Positions 34,491 to 46,309 of a DNA stretch of 64,000 bases are shown piece after piece. Numbering within the stretch: position 1 is the stretch's first letter; every line of letters starts with the position of its first letter. The notes under the pieces are model-generated. The model made no database searches. It was given only the letters and a program-made list of their open reading frames with translations, and was not told the origin of the DNA. Source of the stretch: Euptelea pleiosperma (Eukaryota > Streptophyta > Magnoliopsida > Ranunculales > Eupteleaceae); contig CM068549.1 in NCBI GenBank assembly GCA_035048495.1, forward strand, positions 17,703,103 through 17,767,102, written 5' to 3'. The position numbers were made by a program, and so were the translations under genes.

Positions 34491-37400
34491 TTTTTCTTTT
34501 ATTTCCTTTCTAACAAGATGTGATGGCCTGAGCAAATTAGCCTACTTCTAAAAAGTAGGCCATGGTACCCTTCATATCTTTTGTAGCAAGGTTTGCAGCT
34601 TGATTGGAATGGAAGTTTTTTATGGATTTCCTTAGATGTGATGGCACCCAACCTAGAAGGAAAAAAGAAAGTTCGAGCCTACGGATTTAACCGGAAAGAA
34701 TCTTAATAAGATGTCTGGTTGCAGCTATAAATCGATTCAAATAGAGATGTAGCACCATGAGAGCTATTTCATAGTGGATTAGAAGTATTTCAAGTCAAAT
34801 GGTACATCTACTATTTTTTTGTACTAACTGGCGAAATTCAAAAAAGTCTACTTCAAAGTTAGATGATACATAATCACCTACAATAATAAAATACAAATAA
34901 TATATTAGTTAAAATAAATAATAATTTAACAAGCATGTGTTTATAAATACATACACATTTTCTTTCCATCAGCATTTAGGTCTCAAATTGCGCATCCTCC
35001 CCTGATACATAAACATTGATCGGTTCTTTTATACCACCGTGTGATTTTTTTCTTTAAAATGAAACTGTAAAATCGTTTCCAAAATCCCCTACATTACAAA
35101 AAAAATATAGAAGTACTAATAAAATTAATTGAAATTCATTAAAATATATAAGAAAGTGTAAAAAAATGGACTTGTAAAAATGCAATACCTGATTACTATT
35201 TTGAGTAAGGGTCTTGAACGAATTAATCATTTCGTAATTGTAGAATTAACTGCTTTACATGGTTCTCAAAATGAATTCTCTATTCCTGGACTTTCAACTA
35301 CTGTTCCAGGCTTATATTCTGTAGGAAAGAAATTAGCTTAGTTTAGTAAGAAAGAAGAATAAACACAATAAAAAAAATACATTCAATTGAATTTTTTTAA
35401 AATTGAAAAGAGCTTTTTAAAACAAATACCATGGAAACGACGGTGATAGTGACAACGACAAAAATGTAGCCGGCTATGAAGGAGGTGACTATTGCCGACA
35501 ATTTGATAAGGGACAGAAAAACTCTAACACCGAGGAACTGTAACAATAGAAACAATTTAAGAAGTCGTCATCAATTAGAAAGAACTAGTTTAAGTGTCTA
35601 CTAATACAAGCATAAGACACAAGGATCCCAAACACTCCACTCAAAGAAGCCATCTTCAACAAACCATCACACTCAAATACTCCACACTTACAATTGTTAA
35701 AACAACTTTAACAAGTAGCTAGCTCTTGAATCAAGATTTCTCAGATTTCTGAAACAATTCATGAATAAACTACAAGAAACTAACAAAAAGAAGCAACTTA
35801 TGGAGGCATCAACCATATACCAATACTATCACTATTAAATATATAAATTACATGCTTAATGATAAGAAAAGTAACATCAGTAGTTATAATACCAAAATAA
35901 AAGCATCTCATGGGTCAGCAAGACTGATAAAAATTTACAACACATATCAGAACAAACAAACCAACTTATAGGAGATTTACATATGAAATAAGAAACACAA
36001 ACAAATTCAATCCAAGATCTTAATAAAAAGTAGCGAATATAGGTTCTTCCTTTCTTCCCATCCTATTGCAATTTGCAAGGGATTTTTGAAGTGGAACGTC
36101 TTACAATTTGCAAGGGAATGAAGTCAAAATGGTGCACTATATAAAGTCTAGAATATATTAAGACAGCCCATGTGATTGACCTTTTGAGGTCTATGAAGGA
36201 ATATCCTATATTTGAGAATGCATCTGACAAGACCTAACTTGATTCTTGTAATAGAGGCATATGAACAAAACTTTGAAAACCAAACACCTTACGGTCATCA
36301 TATGATGGCACCTTCCCTTGAAGAATATGAAGATAGATGTTGCCTACGTTGGTTATTCGAGTGATAAAGAAACCAGTAGTTAAAATTACAACATTGGAAC
36401 CATTTTGAAACCTTTGCTTAAAAGACAAAAAGAATGCCACGTTAAAACAATTCTTACCTTCAGCATTTTGCTCCAGGACATGAGTACTGATGTTCAACAC
36501 TGGCTTTACTACCATGTAAAGTTTTGAAAGAGGTGGCTTGGATTTAACTTTTCTTTTGTCTAAGGTGTAATAATGCATGCACATATACATCTATGTAGCT
36601 GAAAATTACTATTGTATTTGTATTTAAATACTGGAGACAGCTAAAAACTTGTTCTATAATTGAATGCCCATAGAATGGTAATGTACGATTAAAATACTTA
36701 AAACAATAAAATTAATACTTTATCCAGTTCTTTGTTCTTGTGACCAACATGTGTCCATATATTTCTTTCCTGAATGAGGTTTTTTTCCAAAAGGTGACGA
36801 GGAGTCTCTGAGTCAAGCAACTGCCAATAACAGAGAGCTTCAAACTGAAGATGGAAAAACCACTCAGCTATCACCATCTATAACTATACGAGTGCTGCAA
36901 GAAATTGGACGAAGGTGTGGCTCTAAGGTATAGCGAATGGGTTTGGCTTGAGCACTCCCCGTTTATTGATATATCAGTGTCTAGAGAAGATTATAAAGGT
37001 ATTGCAAGCTTATAATTCTTCCCACAGACTTGTTTGAAATGGAAACAAAAACAATGGTTCAAATAATTTTACAATGATTGCCTTATTCATGATGTGAATC
37101 AAGCAATTTGGATGCGCACATCAAGTAAGAAGATCAAACAATAAATTGAAAGATATCAAAAAAATTGTTTAGAACCTACCCACTGTAAACAACACCGTAA
37201 ACAATATTCATACAACTTGGGTACGAGTATTTGGGATGAAGATCCCAATTGCAAAAAGTAAGGATATCAAACAGTTAATGCTCCCAAACACCAAAACTGC
37301 TAAAGTAAGCAGTCTAGTTCCCAACACGAGTAATATCATGTTTCGGGGAAACACACCAGTCTCAAACCTAAGAATGACAGAAGTTGGAGACTCCGCCAAG

Positions 37401-37614
37401 TAATGTGAATATTTTACCCCATCCACCCTATGAGAGATTAAGAGAGAATAGAATCTTTCAAGTGAAACTTCCAATAAAATGCAAAAGAGATGAATGGGAT
37501 CATAACCATCATTAAGAATACAACATAAGGCAAGTTCCTGAGAACCACGAATCAACTGATGCTGAAACTAAGAAACCCAGGCACTCAGATTCCCATTTTT
37601 GACTGAATTTGGGC
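34491..37614. other. Non-coding stretch
   Basis: No domain or repeat boundary was recognised over about 3.1 kb. Minus-strand frames at 36234-36590 and 37208-37555 are open for over 110 codons but have no motif and no supporting neighbours. Confidence 0.4.
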
Positions 37615-37920
37615 CTTCTATGGGGCCCTTTGGGAATGAGAAGTAGAAACTAGTAGAAGTTACTAGTCGACTTCTGACTTTCAAAAAAGTCAGAAGTTAG
37701 TTTCGCAAAACACCGACTTATAAGTCAAAAAGTCAGTTAGGTGTTGATTTGACAAAAAAGTCATTTTATACAATAGAATGATATTGATTTTTTAATTATA
37801 AATTGATAAAATTATTATAAAAAGGGGACCTGCACTATGAGCAAGCTGCGCGGAAAACCGCTTCTTTTTTCCAGTTCCGCAACAACTTGGGTGAAATGGG
37901 TTCTACCGGGAAACCATGGA
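37615..37920. repeat. MITE-like element with internal hairpin
   Basis: GGGGCCCTTTGGGAATGAG at 37623 resembles a plant MITE terminus. A hairpin with arms ACTTCTGACTTT and AAAGTCAGAAGT lies at 37671-37698. GCGGAAAACCGC is a further palindrome at 37850-37861. The right end and target duplication are not defined. Confidence 0.4.
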
Positions 37921-39169
37921 TTTTTGATATTATATGATCCCAACTACATTGCACAATATTCATATAAAAATTGTTTACATAACCTTTTTCAAAGTGTTAC
38001 GTGAACATAATTATCAGAAATAACATAAAGATGGTTGTCCAAATGAGACAACCACAAAACATGGTGAACCTCTAACATGCAGAACATAGCATGTTGTTCT
38101 CTCTTAGCTCTGGAATAAAAACAATAGGATTTTTTTTTTGATAAGTAAATAAAAACAATAGAATTGAACTGATTACACCCAAGGCATGCAGTTTGCATTT
38201 GCCGAGGAATCCTAAAGAGTTCTTAAGTGAGCCCACTGGAGATAACAAAAAAGGAACTTTGAATGAGCATCAAACAATAGAAAGGAACAGAAAATAAAGT
38301 GGCCCATCCAAAGCTTTAACCTAGCAGAAAAATAGCCAGGCTGAACCTCCGACCCATTAACACATATCCCATTTCACTAATGAAAAAAAAGATTTCCCAT
38401 CTCAAATCTTCTCCCAGATTTCTCAAATTTAAAGAACCCAAGTTCAAAATCACCGGAAAGAAACAATCAAAAAGAGAAACGACAATAGTTGATACCCTTT
38501 TACAAATAGTTGATGTCACATGCCCAAAATAAAGCTAAAGGTGATAGGCGGATGGCGACAAAGATGGGATCATTACTTTAAGAAATTGATGTTTTCTAGC
38601 CCATTCTTGAACTTGATCACCCACCTAAAGTGTTGAAAACTTACAGGCCATGTTCATTTTGGAATGGATGATCAAAAACCAGAATTTAAATGGGTTTCAA
38701 TTCAGAGATCTAACATTTCGAATTTCACACCTCAAAATTAACAAAAATAGTAAACGAAACCAATAAAAACATGAGCAAATAAAACATCGAACGGTAAATT
38801 CACCTTCAAAGTTGAGGAACCACAACTTTAATTAAGAAAATAGTAAGAAACAATATCTAACACCAACTTATCTTGCTGCAGCAACTTAGCTAAAATCTTA
38901 TGTTACACTTTCTCAAGCAATTAGCCTAATACACATAAACCCCTCAATTGTTTGATCATCATTTTATAGAACATAACAGAAGTGGATATTGTTGGAATTA
39001 TGTTATGTTTTAGTGTTCACTATTTTCTTGTTAACTGATATATATTGACACGTGGTTTGACGAAAGACCATTCAAATTTTCTTGGTGTCGAACTCTCCTC
39101 CACAACAACCAAACCAACTTAGTGCCACCCGGTGCACTTCATTCCCTGTACAGTGAGGACATTGAGTGG
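37921..39169. other. Non-coding spacer
   Basis: Apart from the micro-insertion at 38114, nothing recognisable was found. Confidence 0.4.
38114..38161. mobile_element. Micro-insertion with 14-bp perfect target duplication
   Basis: AATAAAAACAATAG occurs at 38114-38127 and again at 38148-38161. Between them lie 20 bases, a T-run followed by GATAAGTA. In reverse this reads TACTTATC plus poly(A), the same 3' tail as at 28070 and 33416. Confidence 0.7.
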
Positions 39170-39610
39170 TCCAAAGTGGGGAGAAGAACTTTGATGAACG
39201 GCGACATATGAGCCATGTGGCATGCCCTTAAATACATTGATGATGGACCACCGTATAAGCCACATGGCACACTCTTAGATACCACTGACCGTATAGATGT
39301 TTGGCCCATCCCTAAGTGGACCTACATACGAAAAATAAGTTTGATTAGTGTTTTTCAAGCATTGGATTGGAGTCATTTTCATGGGTTGGTTTTTAACCAT
39401 GAATTATAGCATTATTTGAGATACAAAGATCCAAAGGTTAGAAATCACTAATCGCGCTGATTTTTGGTTTGTAGCCCCACCTAGGGATGGACCAAACATC
39501 CATAGGGTCAGTGGTCTCTAAAAGTCTGCCACGTGGCTCATACCCTGGTCCTCATCAACATTGACGAGGGACATATGTCATCAAAGTTTTATCTTCAACC
39601 TCCACCGTTC
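39170..39610. mobile_element. Long foldback MITE, family A, copy 3
   Basis: The left arm from about 39186 and the right arm ending at about 39600 are imperfect reverse complements over 150 or more bases, including AACTTTGATGA, CATATG, TTGATGATGGACCA, AGCCACATGGCA and GACCGTATAGATGTTTGG with their counterparts. The loop is about 90 bases (39353-39445). It is related to the shorter copies at 8545 and 9195. Confidence 0.75.
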
Positions 39611-40225
39611 CTCTGGTTCTATGCTACCAATTCTCCCCTGTGAACCCTGAAATTCTCTATTTTTGTCATAATTTTTTTTTTAAAATTTAAACAAAAGATT
39701 CAAGCTTTCATGTCCAATCACACCTGCAACTACATCTCCTCCGCTCCGTGACCATAATAAGAGCCAAAGATTCATGGAGGCGGTGGGCCCGAAAGAGTCT
39801 ACTACGTGACAAATTGAGGGACTTCTACATCAAAATTTTGATACAGCAGTCGGTATCATAGATTTTTCCCCTCAATGACCATGATAAGAGATTCAACTCT
39901 TTGTTCAACTTTTTTGGTTAAAAGATGGAGGTTTGGATTTTGTTCGACTTTTTCTCCAATAAAATCTTAACCGTCTATCCAAAACAGCTAGCAGACCACG
40001 TGGCAAGATGGGTTAAATAGAAGTTATTGACAGTACGAGTCGTACGACACAATAATAGCAGTTTAGTAGGTATTTTTGTAATTTTGAAAAAGTAAAGCAT
40101 TTCGATCATGACATCGAATGTTAGACAGACCGTTTACAGTCAACAAAGGAAAGCTGCACTCAAAAGGGAAACGCAACAAATATCAACGAATTTACCGGGG
40201 TACCTGGGTAGTGCAACTATCAACG

Positions 40226-40990
40226 ACTAAAACTAGTTGAACCAGTACCATTTTCATTAAAATTTTCTCTAACATGGTTTACCAGTGGTTGAAATATTTA
40301 AACTAGTATCATTTTCATTAAACTGGTTGAACTAGTACTATTTTCACTAACCTAGTTTACCAGTGGTTGAAATAGTTAAACTAGTACCATTTTCACTAAA
40401 TTAGTTGAACCAGTACCATTTTATTGAGAATTAGTTGAACCCATACGATGTTCACTAAAATGGCTGAACCAGTACAATTTTCACTTAAATTTTTACAAGC
40501 CTAATTTACGAGTGGTTGAAATCAAGGTTTAAAAGGGACCGTTATAACGGTATAACGGTCTGGGGGCGTTACCATTTTTTCCGTTATAACGAAAAAAATG
40601 CTCAGGGGCAAAAATGGGAAAAATATGGAAAATAACGGGAAATAACGGAAAATAACAAAAAAAAACAGGCGGTGAAATTCAAAATTTGAATTTCAAAAAC
40701 AGGAAATAATGGAAAAATGGAATATAACGAAAAAAAGATTTCTAGAAAATAACGGTCGTTATTTTCATTATAACGGAAAATAACAGCCGTTATTTTTGTT
40801 ATAACGGCCGTTATTTTTTGGGCGTTTTAACGGTGCGTAACATAACGAGGTAGGTCCGAATCCGTTATAGCGGCCAATTTTTAAACCTTGGTTGAAACGG
40901 TCAAACTAGTGTCATTTTCACTAAATTAGTTGAACCAGTACCATTTTAGTGAAAATTAGTTGAACCAATACGATTTTCACTAAAATGGCT
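40226..40990. repeat. Minisatellite, word AGTTGAACCAGTACCATTTT
   Basis: Decayed repeats of an approximately 30-35-base unit containing GTTGAACCAGTACCATTTTC and ACTAAA occur at 40226-40522 and 40891-40990. A 368-bp MITE interrupts the array. Confidence 0.8.
40523..40890. mobile_element. MITE with CAAGGTTTAAAA ends and CCGTTATAACGG words
   Basis: The left end CAAGGTTTAAAA and right end TTTTTAAACCTTG are inverted repeats. The flanks GTTGAAAT (40515-40522) and GTTGAAAC (40891-40898) are an 8-bp target duplication with one mismatch, as used by hAT-type transposition. The interior is dominated by TTATAACGG, CCGTTATAACGG and AAATAACGG words on both strands. Confidence 0.82.
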
Positions 40991-41055
40991 GTAATTAGTT
41001 CAATATCTCAATCCCCACTCCTCGGCTTTGTTTCTGCTCCCCAAATTCATGTTAC

Positions 41056-41150
41056 GTAAAGGAGTCTTAGTACTCGTCATTTTTAAGTTACTTTCTCAGG
41101 TGGCAATGTAAAGGAGTCTTAGTGCTTGTCATTTTTATGTTACTTTCTCA
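41056..41150. repeat. Direct repeat, period 52 bp
   Basis: GTAAAGGAGTCTTAGT starts two 43-base copies at 41056 and 41108 with four mismatches. A spacer without recognisable features follows to 41871. Confidence 0.75.
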
Positions 41151-41876
41151 AAGTAGCCACCGAACATGTCCACAAGCTATTGGTCATGTTCTTTCATTAA
41201 GGTAGTTAAAATATATTCATTAGTTTACTTTCACCTTCAACTCTATTTTAATGGTATTGGAACTGTGATCATTTTTAGTTGAATTATTCCCTTCTTTACC
41301 TAAACTTTTTCAATGCTTTATATTCAAAAGGTTGATTAATCAGTTATTATTTTATAGGACCACATCCCAATATACCAGGTATGACAAAATATAATCGTGA
41401 TGCACAATAGATCAACATGCAATCCAAACACAATATACCAAAAGAATGAGGCTGCATTTTGAGAGAACATTTGTGCCTATGCATTTTGAGCTTGCCCTAT
41501 ATGAACATGCAGCAAACCATTCTCTTGCAATGGCAAATATTCTTTCAAAGGCTGATCAATGCTGCATATTGGCCATTTAAACTAATAAAAAGAAAAACAA
41601 CAAATGGATGCCCTCTAGAGAATTTTAATGTGTTCGACTTTTGGAGTCTTCAAATCTGAAATCTCATATGTGAAATTGTGGGAGGCTTGCAATCTGAAAG
41701 CTAAAATTTTAGTCCAATCACACTAAAAAAATCACACAAATTGTGGGAGTCGTGCAGTCCGAGGTACCAATATTGCTTATACAATACAAGTGCATCTACT
41801 AGTTCAAAGACACGGCTGGGACCTGTTCAAGTTGGGCTAATTCAAAGACGGGGCGATCCAAGCACCATAAACAGTA
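41151..41876. other. Non-coding spacer before the Tat element
   Basis: Nothing recognisable was found. The last five bases, CAGTA (41872-41876), are the probable target duplication of the Tat element, compared with CAATA at 53137-53141. Confidence 0.45.
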
Positions 41877-42617
41877 TGTAAGGGAAAATTCCCATACCCA
41901 TCGAGATGCAAGCAACAGTCAGATCTTGTAGGTCTCACCTTCTTCCCGACGTCTGGTCGAATGAATCTTGACTTGGCCGACTTACGATCCGACGTGCCCG
42001 ATTGAAAAGTCGATTGGTTCGAGGAAAAATCCGATCACTCCGTCTCGATTATCCAAGCATGCCAAGTCTGTGGGGCTAACCTACAATTGAACTCCGTTGG
42101 TAAATATATTCCACCGCAGAGCCTCCAATGCTTAAATCAGTACTTCTTAACAAAATAATTTTATTCTCTTTTTCTCAAGATTGCATACCTCATTGGTTAC
42201 TATAGCTCTCTATTTATAGGAAATGGGCTCCATGACGTGTCCAAGAGCACGATGGAGATCGTACCAATCAACTTTGGAATCCTTGTCTTATGCGTGACTT
42301 AGCGTGGATCATGGTTTACAGAAACCGTACAATAGGTGGTTACTTCTCATTCACTTTTCAGCACGAATGTCTTTCATCGGGCATAGCTTGAACTGAGGCT
42401 CTGGTCCGAGGTCAACCGTCCGACTTAGCTTCGTACTTCTACCTTCTGACCGCGCGTCCAACCCTAATATTAATTGCCATGTTGGCTACACTGATGCTTG
42501 TAATCGGGTGGAGCATAGAACCGGCTTCCCGTGATTGGCCGCGAATGTAGGTTTCGACCGCCAAGTTTCGTTTTACCCTGTCATGGACACGTGTTGTGAT
42601 TTGGGTCGGCCATGCCC
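41877..42617 (-). mobile_element. 3' LTR of the Tat element
   Basis: Homologous to 52352-53110 over about 740 bases. The outer end TGTAAGGG (plus strand) corresponds to the LTR terminus CCCTTACA. The inner end lacks about 26 bases present in the other LTR and is replaced by GCCCCCTC, whose complement GAGGGGGC may be the polypurine tract. The minus-strand TATA box is the complement of TATTTATA at 42211-42218. Confidence 0.82.
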
Positions 42618-42857
42618 CCTCTTGGGGTTTGCATTATGTTTGACTCCCGACCGGCTACACGAATCTCAAGAAGTTTCCATACACGTGTCATCATCCCCTT
42701 CCATCGTCGCTTCGTACGTCTACAGTGTCTCTTCGATTAGACACGGCATTAAGTGCTCATGCCACATGTCATCCTACTATTGGCCTATTTCAGCGGTGCT
42801 GTAGACGTCGCTTCGATTCTTGCACGTGCAGTCAGGAGGCCATTATTACCCCTTCAA

Positions 42858-42865
42858 TATAAATA
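42858..42865 (+). promoter_or_regulatory. TATA box on the strand opposite to the Tat genes
   Basis: TATAAATA lies on the plus strand about 240 bases inside the 3' LTR edge. It could drive the antisense reading region at 44560-46309. This is an inference from motif and position only. Confidence 0.4.
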
Positions 42866-43278
42866 GTTTACTTCCGTTCATTTTAACCTACTTACTGTAA
42901 ATTCTCACTTGCGATAACTTTCACCTTTCTCTCGGCTTACTCGACTTAGTCGGCATCCTTACTCGGTAATCTCGGTTTCATTATTCGGTTCAATCGGCTT
43001 TGTGACTTTTTGATAATTCATCATTTTATGTATTTTTACATCATTTTCCTTAGTTGATTATTAAAATTATCCTACATAAATCCTCAAACTTACATGAAAA
43101 ATAGGATATTCTCTTTTCACCAATTGTGTATTAGATTTCTCTTAATAATAGTCAATTACATTATATTAATAATCTTATTTCATTAGGTACCCGAGCCTAA
43201 GACTAAAGCAAGCATAAGTCCAAGCCCAAAAGCTTATGTACAAAAGCCCAAATTTGAGCAAAATTGTGGACTACGTTG

Positions 43279-43365
43279 ATGGGCCAAGAAGTTGGGCCAA
43301 AAATTGGGCCAGAAGTTGGGCCAATACAGTGGGCCACTGTAGTGGGCCAAGTTGGTGGACTAAGC
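43279..43365. repeat. GTTGGGCCAA short tandem words
   Basis: About six copies of (A/G)TTGGGCCA or GTGGGCCA words at 10-17-base spacing. It is part of the non-coding stretch 42866-43957, where no gene is seen. Confidence 0.6.
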
Positions 43366-43957
43366 ATGGACCAATGCATGAGGATGGCTTTACAAAAATA
43401 AAATGATGACTTTGATTTTGAAATTTAAAAATGATGGAATGTTTAAGAAATAAATATCTTATCAAAAGAAAAATTCCTTTTGAAAAATAGAAGAATATTT
43501 CATTGGTTTCCAAAAAAAAAATTTTAAAATAATAAATTAGTGATTGATTCCATATTGAAAAAGAATATTTCATTGGTTTTCAAAAAGAAGTTTTAAAAGA
43601 ATAATTTATTGAGTGATTTTATTGAGAAAAGAAAAAGATATTTTATATAATTGTTTTTATCTTTGAAAATATTTTTCTAAGTAAAGAAAGTCGTAATTTA
43701 CTAAAGATGGAAAAAATGTTGCACATCCTAGCCTATAAAAGGACCTTCAATGGATGATGAACGAAATTCTTCTCTTGGCTTCTCTCCGGCTGGACATAAT
43801 TCTCGGCTACACACATTTCTCGGCTACAGTCTTCGATTGGCATCGGATCTCTTTTCCTTTTTTTTATTTATTTCTTTGTTTATTTGTTCTTCTTGTAATT
43901 TTTTTCTTTTTTTTAGTTTAGTTTTGATTATCAATTGCAATATTTTCCGGTCATTAA

Positions 43958-44260
43958 CACGGTTCAAAATTTCGGAATGTTTCGTAATGTTTCATTTCAT
44001 TTCTTAAGGAAACTGAAACGAAACATTTTTCGTTTCGGAATGTTTCGGTTTGTTTCACCGAGATAAACTGAGACAATCCGATACAATCCAAAAAAATAAA
44101 AATATAATTTAATGATTTTGAATAATATTTCGTAATGTTTCGAAAATGTTTCAGAAATTTCATTTTTTCAATGTTTCGTGAATGTTTCGTTTCGTTTCGG
44201 AGTTTGTCTCAGTTTTTCACTTGACCGGGACATTCCTCCGAAACGAAATTTTAAACCTTG
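43958..44260. mobile_element. MITE with CAAGGTTTAAAA-type ends and GTTTCG words
   Basis: Left end CACGGTTCAAAATTTCG and right end CGAAATTTTAAACCTTG are inverted repeats. The flanks GTCATTAA (43950-43957) and GTCATTAG (44261-44268) are an 8-bp target duplication with one mismatch. The interior consists largely of GTTTCG, GAAACG and AATGTTTCG words. It is the same TIR type as the MITE at 40523, with an unrelated interior. Confidence 0.8.
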
Positions 44261-44559
44261 GTCATTAGAGAGATTGACAACCTCTGTTGATGACCGGTAA
44301 GAACTCATTCTCTTAAATATAAGTTATAGCATTTTTTTTGTTAGAATTATTTTTGGTTGATCAAGTTGATTCATTATTTCTCACCCCTCTGTGGTTTGAC
44401 CCCCAGATTTGTACTATACATAAATCGTTGATTTGGCTTTTGCAAATATTAGGTTTAATTTGACAGTAAAATACAACGATCGAGAAAAATATTGTCCGTC
44501 ACTTCCGATTTATAAGCCATTCAGGACAGTAACAACGGCTGGACGCGATATCCACTATT

Positions 44560-46309
44560 CGTGTCCGATGTTTGGGAAAGAGGGCCCAACAATGAAGAGC
44601 CCGAGCTCATCAATAACAACTTTGGGAAACGAGGTACTCGTGGTACCTTATCTTTGTACTCTCGGCAAGTAGGACTTCAATTTAACTCTTCTTGGTTTTT
44701 CAGTGAACACCAACAGTTCATCTCGAGGTCTACCCAAAGCCATCTTCCCTCTTTGCATTGCGCTCCGGACGCTCCTTTCTGACGTCTACCAAAGATTGGT
44801 TGGTCTTGACGAGCGGGGCTACTATCTCGAGGCCGATCCGTCGACTCCAGAAGAGTTAATGGAGCGAGTTCCTGAGGTTGAGCTCGAATTTAAACTTCTA
44901 TCCAAGGCAGAGATAAGGAAACGACTACAAGAGGCACAGGTGCAACTTCATCCGACTTTGAAAGCTGATTTCCTACCCCCCAGAGCTCCCCTCCGGTCAA
45001 CTTCTCCCTGGGGTACTTTGGTTCTCCGATAGATTCTCGGGTCTCGGAGGCCGTTGACCCTAGGCAAACGGTAGAGGTACTTCCGACCCAGAGCCTCATT
45101 CGCATATCATCTGATTCTGATACTTCTTGACCTTCATCCGACACGAATTACTATCCATTACCGACTGAATTTTCTTACCTGGTGTAGTCTCTTGGCTATT
45201 TCTATCGAGGTGCGCCTGCATCTGAACCTCTCTTATCCGAGCAAGCGACTCAGGATCTTCTTCGTGCCCAAGAGATGACCAGACTCAACCTCAAGGGTCC
45301 TGCTTGTGCCGCCTCCCCTAGTCATGGATCGATTCTAACTTCCTGAAAATGGAAAGAGGACAGCTCGGCCCGGGATCCTCCTGCCAAAAGATCAAAGGGG
45401 GTCGTTATGTCGGAGGAAGGCTCTCGACCTGCTCCTTCCTTGGTTGCTCCACCTCCCTCGAAAGGGGGAGATAAGGGAAAAAGGCCTTTGCCTCCACCGC
45501 CTCCGAGGGACCAGGAAAGGCATCATTCCAGCGAGGTTCCGGCGGGTACTATCGATTCCGAGGTGGCGCCCAAGACGGTTCCCAGGCTGGCGCCGATCTG
45601 GAATACATCCTACGTCAATAAGGCAGGGGATCCACTCCGGATCAATCATAGTGCCGTCAAGGATGGTTCTGTTGCTCGGCTTGTCGGGGATCTGTGCCTG
45701 ACTCCTGCCGATATAAAGCTCTTTGCTGACGTTTCCTCCGACTTCGTGGTCGATCAGTTCTTCAGGGGCATGTTCGTGGTAAGTTTTTATACCCTTTGAT
45801 TCTTTAACTTTTTGCCGTGTTCATTCGTTGACTTTTCTTACTTTGTGCGTTTCTTTATGCAGTCCATGAAAATGAAGTCAATGCCCAGTGGGAGGCCATT
45901 GCAGCGGATTATAAACGAGAGCGGGACGAGGCCAGACACTACTGCAGGAGCTCGAGCAACATGCAAATGAAGTCATTGCCCAGTGGGAGGCCTTTGCAGC
46001 GGATTATAAACGAGAGCGGGACGAGGCCCAGACACTACTGCAAAAGCTCAAGGCGGAGGGAGAACTGGAGCTAAATCGCCAAGGAGCTAAGCGTCGTGCG
46101 GTCGAGGAAGCGGCGAAGGCAAGTGAAGAGACCAGAGTTCCTTCTATTGAGCGTGGTCTGTCAACTTTGGTCGAGGTCGCTGCTGTCCAACCGACGACAG
46201 AAGGGGCTGTCACTTCTGAGACCCCAGCTCCATTCCCGCCGACTTACATACAGACCTCTGATGGCCTAGCTGCCGACACAGAGATTGAGGATGGCCAAAT
46301 TCAGGCCTA
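44560..46309 (+). pseudogene. Antisense additional ORF of the Tat element
   Basis: Plus-strand coding-like segments lie opposite to gag-pol: 44703-45032 (Glu-rich, ends with SLLSKAEIRKR-type helix), 45407-45799 (Pro- and Lys-rich start, then VARLVGDLCLTPADIKLF), and 45863-46309 (helical, charged, coiled-coil-like; ends before TAG at 46308). A possible intron runs from GTAAGT at 45779 to TATGCAG at 45862. This arrangement agrees with the additional ORFs described between pol and the 3' LTR in Tat-lineage elements, some of which are antisense and related to 'putative gypsy type transposon' proteins. The function is unknown. A 95-bp tandem duplication (45871/45966) and stops show that it is broken. 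Confidence 0.55.

Noticed and set aside
36234..36590. 118-residue minus-strand frame, and 115 residues at 37208-37555
   Set aside because: No known motif, no neighbouring exons or splice signals that would build a gene. They may be chance frames.
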